Origin: Actinomycetaceae bacterium
GTDB lineage: Bacteria > Actinomycetota > Actinomycetes > Actinomycetales > Actinomycetaceae
Length of the DNA stretch: 64,000 nucleotides
Assembly: GCA_030527545.1 (NCBI GenBank)
Contig: JAUNAP010000007.1
Coordinates: 1-64,000 of the forward strand
Reading direction: 5' to 3'
This document shows positions 26,459 through 35,947 of the stretch, piece after piece (position 1 is the first letter of the stretch; each line of letters starts with the position of its first letter). The notes below the pieces were generated by a model. It was not told where the DNA came from. It did no database searches and was given only the letters and a program-made list of their open reading frames with translations. The position numbers and the translations under genes were made by a program.

Positions 26459-26473
26459 TTGGCAACTTGCCAA
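26459..26473. promoter_or_regulatory. Uronate LacI operator at uxuB
   Basis: TTGGCAACTTGCCAA is a perfect 7+1+7 palindrome typical of LacI-family sites. Its right arm supplies a TTGCCA -35-like box, 20 bases before a TATGCT -10 box (26493-26498). The core GGCAACTTGCC recurs exactly at 35976-35986. Confidence 0.7.
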
Positions 26474-26560
26474 GACGCCGGAGGCGCGTCCTTATGCTGA
26501 AAACCGATCGCAGGGCCGCAGATCCGTGGGGCCCGCGCCTTTGAACGTGAAGGAGAGGCA

Positions 26561-28168
26561 ATGAAGCTTAACGCCCAGTTCGCCGACCATTCTGAGGAGA
26601 TGAGGGCCGCAGGCATCGTCCTGCCTGGTTTCGATGTCGCCGCCATGCGTGAGGCTGCTCGGAAACACCCCCGCTGGATCCACATCGGTCCCGGCAACAT
26701 TTTCCGTGTTTTCGTGGCACGGCTCGCCGACGAGCTGCTAGCCCGCGGTGAGCACTGGCCGATCACTGCCGTCACCCCCCTGGATCCGAGGGAGCTCGAC
26801 GAGCAGTTGGGGCGCCACGACCTCCTTACCTTGGGTGTCACCCTCAACCCCGATGGGACCACCGACATGAGGGTCATCGCCGGTATCGGGGAGGGCCTGG
26901 CCAGCCAGCGTGAGGACGATTACGCCCGTCTGGTCGACATTGCCCGCGATCCCGAGGTCACGCAGCTGAGCTTCACGATCACGGAGAAGGGCTACGTCAT
27001 CGCCGACGATGACGACGCCTTGTCCGAGCAGGCTGCTGCTGACGTCGATCGCGGACCGCATGGCCCACACGCGACGACGATGGCCCTGGTTGCCGGGATG
27101 CTTCACGCGCGTCACGCCGCCGGAGGCGCCCCCATCAACCTCCTCAGTTTCGATAATTTCAGCCACAATGGCGACAAGCTGCGTGACTCGGTGCTGCGCA
27201 TCGCAACCGAGTGGCATGGTCGTGGCGCCGTGGAGGAGGACTTCATCGCCTGGCTGTCGGATACCGCAAACGTCGCTTTCCCGATCTCGGTCATCGACAA
27301 GATCACGCCTCGCCCTAACGAGCGGATCGCCGAGAAGCTAGCCGAGGTCGGGTTCACCGACATGGATGTCCACCTCCTCGGGCGCACGCCGCTGGCCGGT
27401 TTTGTCAACACCGAGCCCGCCGAGTACCTCGTCATCGAGGACCAGTTTGCCGCCCCCACTCCCGACTGGGAGTCGATTGGTGTGCACGTGGTCGAGCGGG
27501 ACGTGTGCGACCAGTTCGAACACATGAAGGTGACGACGTGCCTCAACCCGTTGCACACGGCGCTGGCGATCTCCGGCTGCCTCCTGGGGTTCGACACCAT
27601 CGACGAGGAGATGCGCGACGACGACCTGGCGGCGCTCGTCCACAGGCTCGGCTGGGTCGAGTCGCTACCCGTCGTTGTCGACCCGGGCATCGTCAAGCCA
27701 GCCGACTTCTTGCGAGAGGTCGAGGAGGTACGCTTCCCGAACCGCTATCTGCCTGATTCCCCGCAACGCATTGCGATGGACACGTCGCAAAAGCTCGCCA
27801 TCCGCTTCGGCGAGACCCTCAAGGCCTACGAGCGTGACGGACGCGATATGGCAGAGCTGATCGCTATCCCGCTCGTGTTCGCTCTGTGGTGCCGCTACCT
27901 GCTGGCCATCGATGATGCCGGGGAGCCCTTCGAGCCGTCCTCGGATCCGCTCTACGACCAGCTGCACGCCGGTCTCGCTGACGTCACGCTCGGCGAGGTC
28001 ACCCCCGAGGATGCGCACCGCCTCCTCGCCCCCATCCTGTCGCGCCGCTCTATTTTCGGCGTCGACCTCTACGACACCCCGCTCGCCGAGAAGGTCGAGC
28101 AGCTGTGGGTCGAGCTTGTCTCGGGCCCCGGTGCGGTTCGCCGCGTCATCGCAAAGGAGATTCACTGA
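26561..28168 (+). CDS. uxuB: Fructuronate reductase (mannonate oxidoreductase)
   Basis: Reduces D-fructuronate to D-mannonate with NADH. A 535-residue member of the long-chain mannitol dehydrogenase family: N-terminal Rossmann site [21 protein letters not shown] (near 40), [14 protein letters not shown] near 190 and [14 protein letters not shown] near 320, the catalytic Lys/Asn/His region. AAGGAGAGG precedes the ATG. uxuA follows after one base. The length is at the upper end of the family. Tagaturonate or mannitol activity is less likely given the uxaC and uxuA neighbours. Confidence 0.92.
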   Translation: MKLNAQFADHSEEMRAAGIVLPGFDVAAMREAARKHPRWIHIGPGNIFRVFVARLADELLARGEHWPITAVTPLDPRELDEQLGRHDLLTLGVTLNPDGTTDMRVIAGIGEGLASQREDDYARLVDIARDPEVTQLSFTITEKGYVIADDDDALSEQAAADVDRGPHGPHATTMALVAGMLHARHAAGGAPINLLSFDNFSHNGDKLRDSVLRIATEWHGRGAVEEDFIAWLSDTANVAFPISVIDKITPRPNERIAEKLAEVGFTDMDVHLLGRTPLAGFVNTEPAEYLVIEDQFAAPTPDWESIGVHVVERDVCDQFEHMKVTTCLNPLHTALAISGCLLGFDTIDEEMRDDDLAALVHRLGWVESLPVVVDPGIVKPADFLREVEEVRFPNRYLPDSPQRIAMDTSQKLAIRFGETLKAYERDGRDMAELIAIPLVFALWCRYLLAIDDAGEPFEPSSDPLYDQLHAGLADVTLGEVTPEDAHRLLAPILSRRSIFGVDLYDTPLAEKVEQLWVELVSGPGAVRRVIAKEIH

Positions 28169-28169
28169 C

Positions 28170-29240
28170 ATGAAAATGACGTTCCGCTGGTACGGCGCCG
28201 ACTACGACCCGATCCCGCTGCAATACATCAAGCAGATCCCGGGCACGAGCGGCATCATGGGCGCAATGGACTGGATTCCCGCCGGTGAGGTGTGGAGTGA
28301 AGACGAGATCGCGCCCTACATCAAGCAGGTCAACGAGGCCGGCCTCGAGTGTGAGGTCATCGAATCCGTGAACGTCCACGAGGACATCAAGCTCGGCCGT
28401 CCCACTCGCGACCGCTACATCGAGAACTACTGTGCGAGCCTTGAGAACCTGGCTAAGCACGGCATCAAGGTTGTCATCTACAACTTTATGCCGGTGTTCG
28501 ACTGGCTGCGCACGGAGCTCTACCACGAGAACCCGGACGGGTCGACCTGCCTGTACTACGACGACGCCGTTTTGCAGGGCATGACCCCGCAAGACATCGT
28601 GGCGAAGACCGCTGACGAGTCCGCCGGCTTCATGCTGCCCGGGTGGGAGCCCGAGCGTCTCGCCCAGCTCGACGAGTTCATGGACGCCTACCAGGGGATG
28701 AGCCCCGACGAGCTGCGCGATAACTACCGCTACTTCCTTGAGGGCATCATCCCGACGTGTGAAAAGGTCGGCATCCGCATGGCCGTCCACCCCGACGATC
28801 CGGCCTGGCCGCTGTTCGGGATCCCGAGGATCTGCAATTCGCGCGACGATCTCGACAAGATTGTCTCCATGGTCGACTCGCCGGCCAACGCGCTGTGCGT
28901 GTGCTCGGGATCGCTGGGGTCCAACCCCGCCAACGACGTGCCCGCGATCTATCGCGAGTTCGGCGAGCGTGGGCGCGTTGCCGCGGCGCACGTTCGTAAC
29001 GTCCGCTACCTCGGTGAGAAGCACTTCCAGGAGGCCGCGCACCTGTCGAGCGACGGTTCCCTCGACATGCACGCCATCATGAAGGCTATCCACGACTACT
29101 GCCCCGACGTGTACGTGCGCCCCGATCACGGCCGCATGATCTGGGGCGAGACCGGTCGCGCCGGCTACCCGCTCTATGATCGTGCGCTCGGTATCGCCTA
29201 CCTCAACGGCCTGTGGGAGGCGATCGACAAGCAGGCGTAG
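28170..29240 (+). CDS. uxuA: Mannonate dehydratase
   Basis: Dehydrates D-mannonate to 2-keto-3-deoxygluconate. A 356-residue TIM-barrel enzyme with [20 protein letters not shown] at the N terminus, [14 protein letters not shown] near 105 and metal-site residues in [33 protein letters not shown] and [13 protein letters not shown] start it at ATG 28170, with AAAGGAG inside the end of uxuB, giving a one-base gap and translational coupling. Tandem terminators follow. Confidence 0.95.
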   Translation: MKMTFRWYGADYDPIPLQYIKQIPGTSGIMGAMDWIPAGEVWSEDEIAPYIKQVNEAGLECEVIESVNVHEDIKLGRPTRDRYIENYCASLENLAKHGIKVVIYNFMPVFDWLRTELYHENPDGSTCLYYDDAVLQGMTPQDIVAKTADESAGFMLPGWEPERLAQLDEFMDAYQGMSPDELRDNYRYFLEGIIPTCEKVGIRMAVHPDDPAWPLFGIPRICNSRDDLDKIVSMVDSPANALCVCSGSLGSNPANDVPAIYREFGERGRVAAAHVRNVRYLGEKHFQEAAHLSSDGSLDMHAIMKAIHDYCPDVYVRPDHGRMIWGETGRAGYPLYDRALGIAYLNGLWEAIDKQA

Positions 29241-29249
29241 ACGCGACTA

Positions 29250-29310
29250 GTCTCCCCCCCCAGGAGACGACTTTTCTGTGATGCCCCGGCACTGTGCCGG
29301 GGCATCACAG
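29250..29310 (+). terminator. Tandem terminators after uxuA
   Basis: GTCTCC (29250-29255) pairs with GGAGAC (29263-29268) before GACTTTTC; directly after comes a perfect 16-bp stem (29276-29291 with 29295-29310) on a 3-base loop. Confidence 0.85.
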
Positions 29311-29423
29311 CATTGCGATAGCGGCGACAACAAATGGCAATGAAAATGGGAATGTGTAGGGTAAACGTAATATAGATACTGTCTTAACGTGCAGATAATC
29401 CCCTTGATAGAAGAGGACCAACA

Positions 29424-30257
29424 ATGGTGTTCGCTGATCTTCTCCGTCATTCGCGTCAGCAAGGTGTGCCCCTCGTCGCCGTCCATAGGGGTACACACGC
29501 TGGTCTTGTTCAGCCGAACACAGTAGCCGCGGCCTGGGCGGCGGTCGCCTCGGGCGGGGATATCGTCGAGCTTGATGTCGCCCGCTCGGCAGATGGCGTG
29601 TACTACATGTTCCATGACGGCTACGAGAAGCCACTGCTGGGGAGCGACCGATCGATCCTCGAGATGACGTCGGAGGAAATTGACGTCCTCGAGTATGCCG
29701 TTCACGAAGGGCGTGGGTGTGGACACGTCGAGCGGACGCGGGATGTCGTTGCCGCGCTTCGCGGTATTCCCCTCAATATCGATCGTTCCTGGCGATACTG
29801 GGGAGACGGGTTCCTCGAACAGCTTGCGCAGTGGGGAAACGTCGAGAACCTCATCGTCAAGTGCCGCGCCCTTGAGCCCTTTGTCAGCCAGCTTGGTGCC
29901 TGCACTATCCCCTTCCCCTTTATCCCCAACGTGAGGTCACGCCAAGAACTCGATCTTGTCCTCGCGGCTGAGGGGGTTAATCTCGTTGGACTCGAGCTCA
30001 TCGCCACCCACCCCGGCGACGACCTGGCTGATGCCGACCTATTCGCCGAGCTTGCGGATAAAGGGCTCGCGATATGGGTCAACACGATCAATCTCGAGTC
30101 GGGCATCCCGCGTTTCCAGGGGCTCGATGATCAAGTCTCTGTCTTCTCCGATCCTGACGAAGGATGGGGACGGCTACCCGACTATCACGTCGACATTATC
30201 CAGACTGACTGGCCGTGGCTGGCTAAGTCTTACTTTCAACAGCGGAAAGCTCGATAG
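29424..30257 (+). CDS. Cytoplasmic glycerophosphodiester phosphodiesterase-like protein
   Basis: A 277-residue GDPD-fold protein without signal peptide. VAVHRGTHAG carries the catalytic His-Arg, NTVAAAWAAVASGGDIVELDVARSADG the Glu-x-Asp metal ligands, and YYMFHDGYEKPLL the second catalytic His. The PENT segment of classical GDPDs reads QPNT here. It opens a six-gene operon with a carbohydrate-type ABC importer, a HAD protein and a secreted GDPD, so it likely hydrolyses the imported diester to an alcohol and glycerol 3-phosphate. An AT-rich stretch with TATAGATAC lies 50 bases upstream. Confidence 0.82.
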   Translation: MVFADLLRHSRQQGVPLVAVHRGTHAGLVQPNTVAAAWAAVASGGDIVELDVARSADGVYYMFHDGYEKPLLGSDRSILEMTSEEIDVLEYAVHEGRGCGHVERTRDVVAALRGIPLNIDRSWRYWGDGFLEQLAQWGNVENLIVKCRALEPFVSQLGACTIPFPFIPNVRSRQELDLVLAAEGVNLVGLELIATHPGDDLADADLFAELADKGLAIWVNTINLESGIPRFQGLDDQVSVFSDPDEGWGRLPDYHVDIIQTDWPWLAKSYFQQRKAR

Positions 30258-30299
30258 GTTTTATCGGCGCTTCCACACATTCCCCAACGGAGAGGATCA

Positions 30300-31241
30300 G
30301 TGTTCCCGACCATGAGACGCCCACAGACGTCACGCGTCGCCGCGGCGCCTGAGCTGGCTAAGAACCGCTCGGGCGCGTGGGCGAAGATGTGGCCCTACCT
30401 ATTCCTTGCCCCGGCAATGGCGATCTTCGCCTTGTTTAGCTACTACCCCCTCGGAGACACCGTCTACCGGTCGATGCAGGCATCCGACCTGTTCGGTCGC
30501 CCGGCTGGCTTCGTCGGTTTCGAGAACTATATGGCTATGCTGCAGTCGAGCGAGTTTCTCGCAACACTGCTGCGTACGCTCGTGTACGTCGTCGGCTCGG
30601 TGGGGCTCAAGCTCCTCGTCGGGCTAGCCATCGCTTTGCCCCTGTCGTCGCGACTTGTGGGTACTGTCGTCGTCCGCCCCATGGTGTTGATTCCCATGGC
30701 TTTTTCGACGGCCGTTGCCGGTGTCGTGTTCAAGATGATGTATCAACCTGAAGTCGGAACTTTCGACCAGATTTTCAGAGTCTTTGGGTGGGAGTCCCCG
30801 GGCTGGCTCACGGATGGTTCGATGGCGATGCTTTCGGTCATCCTCACCGACCTGTGGGTCGGCATCGGCTTGACCGTGCTCTTGCTTATATCGGCTCTCG
30901 ATTCGATCCCCGGCAACGTGATGGAGGCAGCGTCCCTGGACGGTGTCACCTGGGCTAAGAAGATCTGGTACATGCAGCTCCCCCTCATCACGCCGACACT
31001 GTTTTTCATCGTTATTACACAGACCATCGCCGCGCTCAGGCAGTTTACTCTCATCAACATCCTCACCGAAGGTGGGCCGAACGGCGCGACGACGACGCTC
31101 ACCTACGATCTCTACAATATTGCGTTCGCCTCGAACGCCAGCTTCGGTGAATCCGCCGCGCGGGGCGTCGTGCTCATGGTCATCGTGGGGGTTATCTCGT
31201 GGCTTCAGTTTAGGCTCGGTGAAAGGCGGGTGAACTACTGA
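30300..31241 (+). CDS. ABC transporter permease, MalF/UgpA type
   Basis: A 313-residue permease with six membrane segments of the carbohydrate-uptake CUT1 class. The EAA motif that contacts the ATPase is EAASLDGVTWAKKIWYMQLP near 215. I use GTG 30300, 7 bases after GGAG; ATG 30312 is the alternative. The next permease starts on the last base of its stop. With its partners it probably imports a glycerophosphodiester or polyol phosphate, by analogy with UgpA; maltose-like sugars are the alternative. Confidence 0.85.
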   Translation: MFPTMRRPQTSRVAAAPELAKNRSGAWAKMWPYLFLAPAMAIFALFSYYPLGDTVYRSMQASDLFGRPAGFVGFENYMAMLQSSEFLATLLRTLVYVVGSVGLKLLVGLAIALPLSSRLVGTVVVRPMVLIPMAFSTAVAGVVFKMMYQPEVGTFDQIFRVFGWESPGWLTDGSMAMLSVILTDLWVGIGLTVLLLISALDSIPGNVMEAASLDGVTWAKKIWYMQLPLITPTLFFIVITQTIAALRQFTLINILTEGGPNGATTTLTYDLYNIAFASNASFGESAARGVVLMVIVGVISWLQFRLGERRVNY

Positions 31242-32068
31242 TGGAAAGCACTGCGGTTCTTCGCCAGCAGAAAGCTGCCCTGGTGGCCTATATATTCGTT
31301 GTTTTTGTCTTCGTCGTGCTCCCCGTTGTTTACGCATTCACCGGAGCGTTCCGGGGCGCTCTTCCGTCGGCCTGGTGGCAGAATTTTTGGCCGAGCAACC
31401 CGACCATAGAAGGCTTCACCCAAGCGTTCGAAAGGATCCCGCTGGGGCGCCAGATCGTCAACTCGATCATCGTGACGATCCTACAAACGGGGTGCCAGGT
31501 GTTCACGGCCATCCTCGCGGCCACGGCACTCGTTTTCGGGCAGCTCCGCTGGCGCAATGTCTACTTCGGTCTCATCATGTTGACGATGATGCTGCCGAGC
31601 GAGTCGATCATCGTCTCGCGCTTCCTGCTCATCAACGATATGGGTCTCTTTGATACGATCGCGGCAGTCTTCTTGCCGTTCGCTGCCGCGGCCTTTCCTA
31701 TTTTCCTCCTTCGTCAGCGTTTCTTGTCCTTCCCGCGGGAGGTGTTCGAGGCCGCGACGCTTGACGGTGCCACGCCACTGCGTTTCGCGTTCCGCATCCT
31801 CGTGCCGCTGAACAAGCCGACGATCTTCACGGTAACGGTAACGTCGGCGATTTCTGCGTGGAACGGCTATCTGTGGCCCCTTCTCATCTCGGAGACCTCT
31901 GCTTCTCGAACGGTGCAGATCGGGATCTCGCAGCTATCAAACTCGGAGGCAGCGAACCCGGGTGTTGTGTTGGCCGGCGTCGTGATCGCGACGCTGCCGA
32001 TGGTCTGCCTGGTTCTTATGGGCAACCGCTACCTCACCCGTGGCCTGACGGAAGGGGCAGGGAAGTGA
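31241..32068 (+). CDS. ABC transporter permease, MalG/UgpE type
   Basis: A 275-residue second permease of the same importer with six membrane segments and the EAA motif EAATLDGATPLRFAFRILVPLN (about 168-189). Its ATG overlaps the stop of the first permease (TGATG), and its own end overlaps the binding-protein start, so the three are translationally coupled. Dimerises with the MalF-type subunit to form the channel. Confidence 0.86.
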   Translation: MESTAVLRQQKAALVAYIFVVFVFVVLPVVYAFTGAFRGALPSAWWQNFWPSNPTIEGFTQAFERIPLGRQIVNSIIVTILQTGCQVFTAILAATALVFGQLRWRNVYFGLIMLTMMLPSESIIVSRFLLINDMGLFDTIAAVFLPFAAAAFPIFLLRQRFLSFPREVFEAATLDGATPLRFAFRILVPLNKPTIFTVTVTSAISAWNGYLWPLLISETSASRTVQIGISQLSNSEAANPGVVLAGVVIATLPMVCLVLMGNRYLTRGLTEGAGK

Positions 32069-33417
32069 AGACACGAATGATGGTGAGAAGGGGAGTGGCT
32101 GTGATCGCGGCCTTGGCGGCTACTCTGAGCCTGGGTGCTTGTTCAGCCTCTGATCGAACAGCGGACGGGGTTACTGAACTGACGCTGTGGCACTCCTCCG
32201 GTGGTGATAATGCCGCCGTCGTGGATGGCCTGGTGGCGGAATTCAACGAGTCCCACAAGGGAAAGATCCGGGTTCGGACCCTCTATCAGGGCTCGTACGA
32301 GGACGCGATTACCAAGTTATCGACATCGGTGTCGACGGGAAACCTACCTGATGTCATGCAGGTCAACGATGCGAACTCCGCCTACATGGCCGATACCGGT
32401 TTGACGGTTCCTGTCGAACAACTCAACGAGGCTGCGGGGTCGAGCTATCAGCTTGACGGACTTGTCGAAGCCGCCCGTACGTATTATTCGCGTGCCGGAC
32501 GGCTCGAGTCGATGCCGTTCCAGGCGTCTCAGCCTCTCGTACTCGTTAACCCAAACCTCGCGGCAGCCGCGGGACTATCCCTCGAGAAGCCACCGGCGTC
32601 GATTGACGATCTCGTGGCGTGGGCCCGAGCGATTCGCGAGAAGACCGGCAAGCGTGGCATTAGTTTCCACATCCACCCGTGGTGGTTCGAGGAATGGACA
32701 GCCGCGTTGGGGGTCACTTACTGTACGCCCGGCAACGGTCTGTCGGACGAGCTGCCCACAGCCTTCACCATGTCGACGGACGAGCAGGTACACGTGTGGA
32801 CGGAGTTCCAGAAGCTGTATGCTGATGGAGTTGCCCTCAACGTTGGCACCGATGGTTCGCGAGTTTCGGGACCCTTCGGCAGCGGCGAGGTGGGAATGGT
32901 CGTCGCCTCGTCGGCGGGCCTGTCCCAGTTCCTGCGCGACGCGAGAGGATTCGAGCCTGTCGGTGTCCCCTTCCCTACGGCGGGCAGCAACGGTGGCACC
33001 GTCATCGGCGGTAATTCCCTGTGGGTCTTAGGTGATAACCCAAAGGGCAAGCGCGAACAGGCCGCGTGGGAGTTCGTGACGTTCATGGCCTCGGCGTCTT
33101 CTCAGCGAAAGGTCTTTACCGAAGGCGGCTACTTGCCAAGCAGCAAGCAGGCGATCGCGGATTTGGTCGGATCGACGGATCCCATCCGTCACATGCTGCT
33201 CGAGCAATACGAGAATACGCCGGCATCCGAGGCGGCGGCTGGCTGTCACTCGGGTGCCCTCCAAGCGCAACGCACCGATTTCAGGCCGGTGATGGAAGCC
33301 ATCTTACTCGAGGGCGCCGATGTTAAGGCGTCACTGGAGAAGGCAGAAAAGAAGTCGGCTTCCATTATTGCGGGCTATAACAAGCGCGCGGAGCTAACGA
33401 AAGAGGTGGACAGATGA
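32065..33417 (+). CDS. Extracellular solute-binding lipoprotein, family 1
   Basis: A 450-residue binding protein anchored by a lipobox (LSLGAC, Cys at about 26) after an Arg-rich signal peptide. The mature part has the CUT1 binding-protein pattern: LTLWHSSGGDNAAVVDGLVA, FNESHKGKIRVRTLYQGSY, PDVMQVNDANSAYMADTG, then VVASSAGLSQF and NSLWVLGDNPKGKREQAAWEFV, as in UgpB. The GTG at 32065 overlaps the upstream stop by 4 bases; ATG 32077 or 32080 are also possible starts. It sets the specificity of the importer; glycerophosphodiester is inferred from neighbours. Confidence 0.88.
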   Translation: MKTRMMVRRGVAVIAALAATLSLGACSASDRTADGVTELTLWHSSGGDNAAVVDGLVAEFNESHKGKIRVRTLYQGSYEDAITKLSTSVSTGNLPDVMQVNDANSAYMADTGLTVPVEQLNEAAGSSYQLDGLVEAARTYYSRAGRLESMPFQASQPLVLVNPNLAAAAGLSLEKPPASIDDLVAWARAIREKTGKRGISFHIHPWWFEEWTAALGVTYCTPGNGLSDELPTAFTMSTDEQVHVWTEFQKLYADGVALNVGTDGSRVSGPFGSGEVGMVVASSAGLSQFLRDARGFEPVGVPFPTAGSNGGTVIGGNSLWVLGDNPKGKREQAAWEFVTFMASASSQRKVFTEGGYLPSSKQAIADLVGSTDPIRHMLLEQYENTPASEAAAGCHSGALQAQRTDFRPVMEAILLEGADVKASLEKAEKKSASIIAGYNKRAELTKEVDR

Positions 33418-34028
33418 AACGACCGTGCGCACTCCTGTTCGATATCGGCGGTGTCATCACCGGAGGGGGGCCGCGCATAGAGGTCCTCGCACGGATCCTC
33501 CATCTGGGCGGTGACGAACACGAAGCCTTGCGTGCGGCGGTGTGGCGGCATCGAGACGACTACGACCTAGGATTAGCGCACGCGCAGTACTGGACGCGAG
33601 TCGCGAGTGATGTCGGTGTCACCCACCTTGACGAGGAGACCGTCGAACGTCTGCTTGCGGAGGATCTCGGTCAATGGGAAGCGGCGTTCCCAGGCGTTAG
33701 GGAGATGCTCGAGGAGCTCGCCACATGTGGTTACAAGCTCGCCATCTTGTCCAACGCCTCCGTCGATCACGCCAATTTCTTCCGCAGGAAGGACTGGGCA
33801 CGACAGGTGTTCTCGTCGATGACATTCTCCTCCGACATCGGACATGCCAAGCCCGAACCCGAGGCCTACCGCTGCGCCGTCGATGCGCTAGGCACGGATC
33901 CTGCCGACGTTCTCTTCTTCGATGATCGGCCAGGGAACGTGGAAGCGGCACGAGAGACAGGCCTTATGGCCAGGGTGTGGGAAGGGCTCGATACAGCCGC
34001 CGATCTGCGAGGGCGGAGGGAGGACTAA
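33414..34028 (+). CDS. HAD-superfamily hydrolase, subfamily IA
   Basis: A 204-residue HAD phosphatase: motif I LLFDIGGVITGG (the second Asp of DxD is replaced by Gly, as in some haloacid-dehalogenase-like members), motif II LAILSNASV, motif III Lys in GHAKPEPEAY, motif IV VLFFDDRPGNVEAA. The start overlaps the binding-protein stop by 4 bases (ATGA). In a GDPD operon a glycerol-phosphate or related phosphatase is plausible, but the altered motif I leaves the reaction open. Confidence 0.78.
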   Translation: MKRPCALLFDIGGVITGGGPRIEVLARILHLGGDEHEALRAAVWRHRDDYDLGLAHAQYWTRVASDVGVTHLDEETVERLLAEDLGQWEAAFPGVREMLEELATCGYKLAILSNASVDHANFFRRKDWARQVFSSMTFSSDIGHAKPEPEAYRCAVDALGTDPADVLFFDDRPGNVEAARETGLMARVWEGLDTAADLRGRRED

Positions 34029-34030
34029 CC

Positions 34031-35845
34031 ATGTATCGCCGGCAAATATGGGTGAGCGTGCTCGTTGCGGTAGGTTTCGTATGCTGTTTCCCCCCGGCGG
34101 CGGCATACGCGCTGGCAAGTGCTCCCCGGACGGCATGCCCTACCTATCACACGCAATACGACGCGCTTGTCAACGGGGCGGCGAACAGCGTGATCACCGC
34201 ACGACATCGTGGCAACTTTACGGGCGAACTCCCGGAGAATTCATTAGGCGCATTCATCCGCTCGTTCGATGAGTGTCAACCGCATGTTGAAACTGACGTA
34301 CGGACGACCCGCGATGGGAGGCTCGTACTCTTTCATGACGTTAACATCGGCAAAATGCTCGAACCCGCTTACGATCCAGACAGTGATCGAGGCCCGAACG
34401 CACGGATCAACGATCTGACGTTCGAGGAGTTGCGAAGGAAGAAACTCCTGACGATCGACCGAAGAGCAACTGAGTACGAGGTGCCCACCGTTGCAGAGTT
34501 ACTGACGACGATGGTTAACCGTAATGCAGGTTCATTGGTGTCTCTGGAGGTTAAGGAACCGCGTGCAATCATACCTACGGCCCAAACCGTAGCGAACCTA
34601 GCGAAACAGTACGCTACGTCGAACTTGGAAAAACGCGTGATCATAAAATTCTCGATGGAGAATTTCCCGACTCCACAGCATTGGCGGGACGCGCTCAAAC
34701 GTGCTGGTGTCACACAGACCATCATGGCAGACCCGGTCATGCGACCTGCGTCGGCAGCACAGATCGATGCCCAGCCGAGACTCCCCGATGTGCCCGGAAT
34801 TCGCGCGACAACCAACTCTGAGCGGGCTATAGCGGCCTGGTCGCGTGCGACGTCCGCGGTGGCGCCGGTGGTGTCGGTCCTGCTCAAGGACAACTCGGAG
34901 TTCCTCAGGACGGTTGACCGACGCGATCCGGTTTTTGGTAGTTACGCCGTGCCCGAGAATCTGTCGCCGGATAACGCGAGGGACGGCTCGATGGCCCGGA
35001 TGTATGCGATAGCAAAGTACCTGGGCAAGAAGACAGAGATCTTCCTTCCCATACCGGACTATGTGATGTGGCGTTCGGGGCCTGTCGCGGGCTACACCGT
35101 CCAGAATTATTTCGGTGATAAGCAGCCGATCGACGTGCGGCGAGCATACTTCAATAACAACTCGTCGTGCTGTTATGCCTTAGAAGATCGGCGTACGCCT
35201 ACTCCATACGCAAGCGAACGGGCAGACATGCGTCCGAATCTCGGCTGGCTGCTCGCTCTTGAGGTCACTCTCATCACGGCCGACGACAGTGACTCCATCG
35301 AAATGTACGCGAAGACTCAGGGTCGACTTAATCTCAAGGCTCGTCCTCGACCGCATCAGGCACCTGCGAAGATGGAATCGGCGCTGAGCTACACGGTGGC
35401 TCAGACCTCGCCGACAACTACCTCGTATGTGAAGCTGAAGGGATGGAACGGAGGTTCCTCGGGGGCGTGGCAGGGCCAGGTGTGTTTGTGGTCTGCCAAT
35501 AGCGAAGGCTGGGCGTGGGTTGTCAAATGCGGAATGAGCATGACCGCCGGGTACACGGATACCTTGGAGATATCTGTCGTCAACGGATCGAGAATGAGGA
35601 TTCGGGACACTCGGAACTGGGAGTGTTTGCGCTGGATACCCGGTGAAACAGAGGTTGTCGACTGGTCCCGTGACTGTTCCGGACGCGAGGCCGAATGGAC
35701 CCGAACACGCGACAACCGTTATCTGACGGGCGAGGGGCGAGCTCTCGGTTTCCAGTGGCAGGATCGCTATTTCTGGGGTGTTCCCTTCTCGTATGCGGTG
35801 CCGACCTACGACACCTCTGCATGGACGCGGTGGACATTTCGCTAG
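34031..35845 (+). CDS. Secreted glycerophosphodiester phosphodiesterase with C-terminal module
   Basis: A 604-residue exported protein: signal peptide of about 28 residues (VLVAVGFVCCFPPAAAYALA), then a GDPD domain (ARHRGNFTGELPENSLGAF, HVETDVRTTRDGRLVLFHDV; His-Arg, Glu-x-Asp and His all present) to about 370. The C-terminal 150 residues (NWECLRWIPGETEVVDWSRD, then REAEWTRTRDNRYLTG) look like a Cys/Trp-rich beta-trefoil or other binding module; I cannot name the family. It likely releases glycerophosphate or alcohols outside the cell, or makes the diester available to the importer. Base composition is visibly more A/T-rich than the neighbouring genes. GGAGGGAGG precedes the ATG. Confidence 0.82.
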   Translation: MYRRQIWVSVLVAVGFVCCFPPAAAYALASAPRTACPTYHTQYDALVNGAANSVITARHRGNFTGELPENSLGAFIRSFDECQPHVETDVRTTRDGRLVLFHDVNIGKMLEPAYDPDSDRGPNARINDLTFEELRRKKLLTIDRRATEYEVPTVAELLTTMVNRNAGSLVSLEVKEPRAIIPTAQTVANLAKQYATSNLEKRVIIKFSMENFPTPQHWRDALKRAGVTQTIMADPVMRPASAAQIDAQPRLPDVPGIRATTNSERAIAAWSRATSAVAPVVSVLLKDNSEFLRTVDRRDPVFGSYAVPENLSPDNARDGSMARMYAIAKYLGKKTEIFLPIPDYVMWRSGPVAGYTVQNYFGDKQPIDVRRAYFNNNSSCCYALEDRRTPTPYASERADMRPNLGWLLALEVTLITADDSDSIEMYAKTQGRLNLKARPRPHQAPAKMESALSYTVAQTSPTTTSYVKLKGWNGGSSGAWQGQVCLWSANSEGWAWVVKCGMSMTAGYTDTLEISVVNGSRMRIRDTRNWECLRWIPGETEVVDWSRDCSGREAEWTRTRDNRYLTGEGRALGFQWQDRYFWGVPFSYAVPTYDTSAWTRWTFR

Positions 35846-35847
35846 TG

Positions 35848-35940
35848 AGGCTCGTAGCGCGCGAGGGCGTGCGGGCACTGGAAGTTGCCGCCGATCGGAC
35901 CACCGGCTCCTCGAAGGTCCTCGTGGCCATCAAGGAATAA
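35848..35940 (+). pseudogene. 3' remnant of a Zn-dependent alcohol dehydrogenase-like gene
   Basis: Right after the secreted GDPD stop, one frame reads RLVAREGVRALEVAADRTTG and then SSKVLVAIKE-stop. ALEVAADRTTGSSKVLV closely follows the C-terminal end of medium-chain zinc dehydrogenases (sorbitol/idonate/threonine type). GC content returns to the local high level here. No start or upstream part exists, so this looks like the stub of a gene replaced or cut off when the GDPD operon arrived. The match is by eye. Confidence 0.35.
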
Positions 35941-35947
35941 GCGGACA

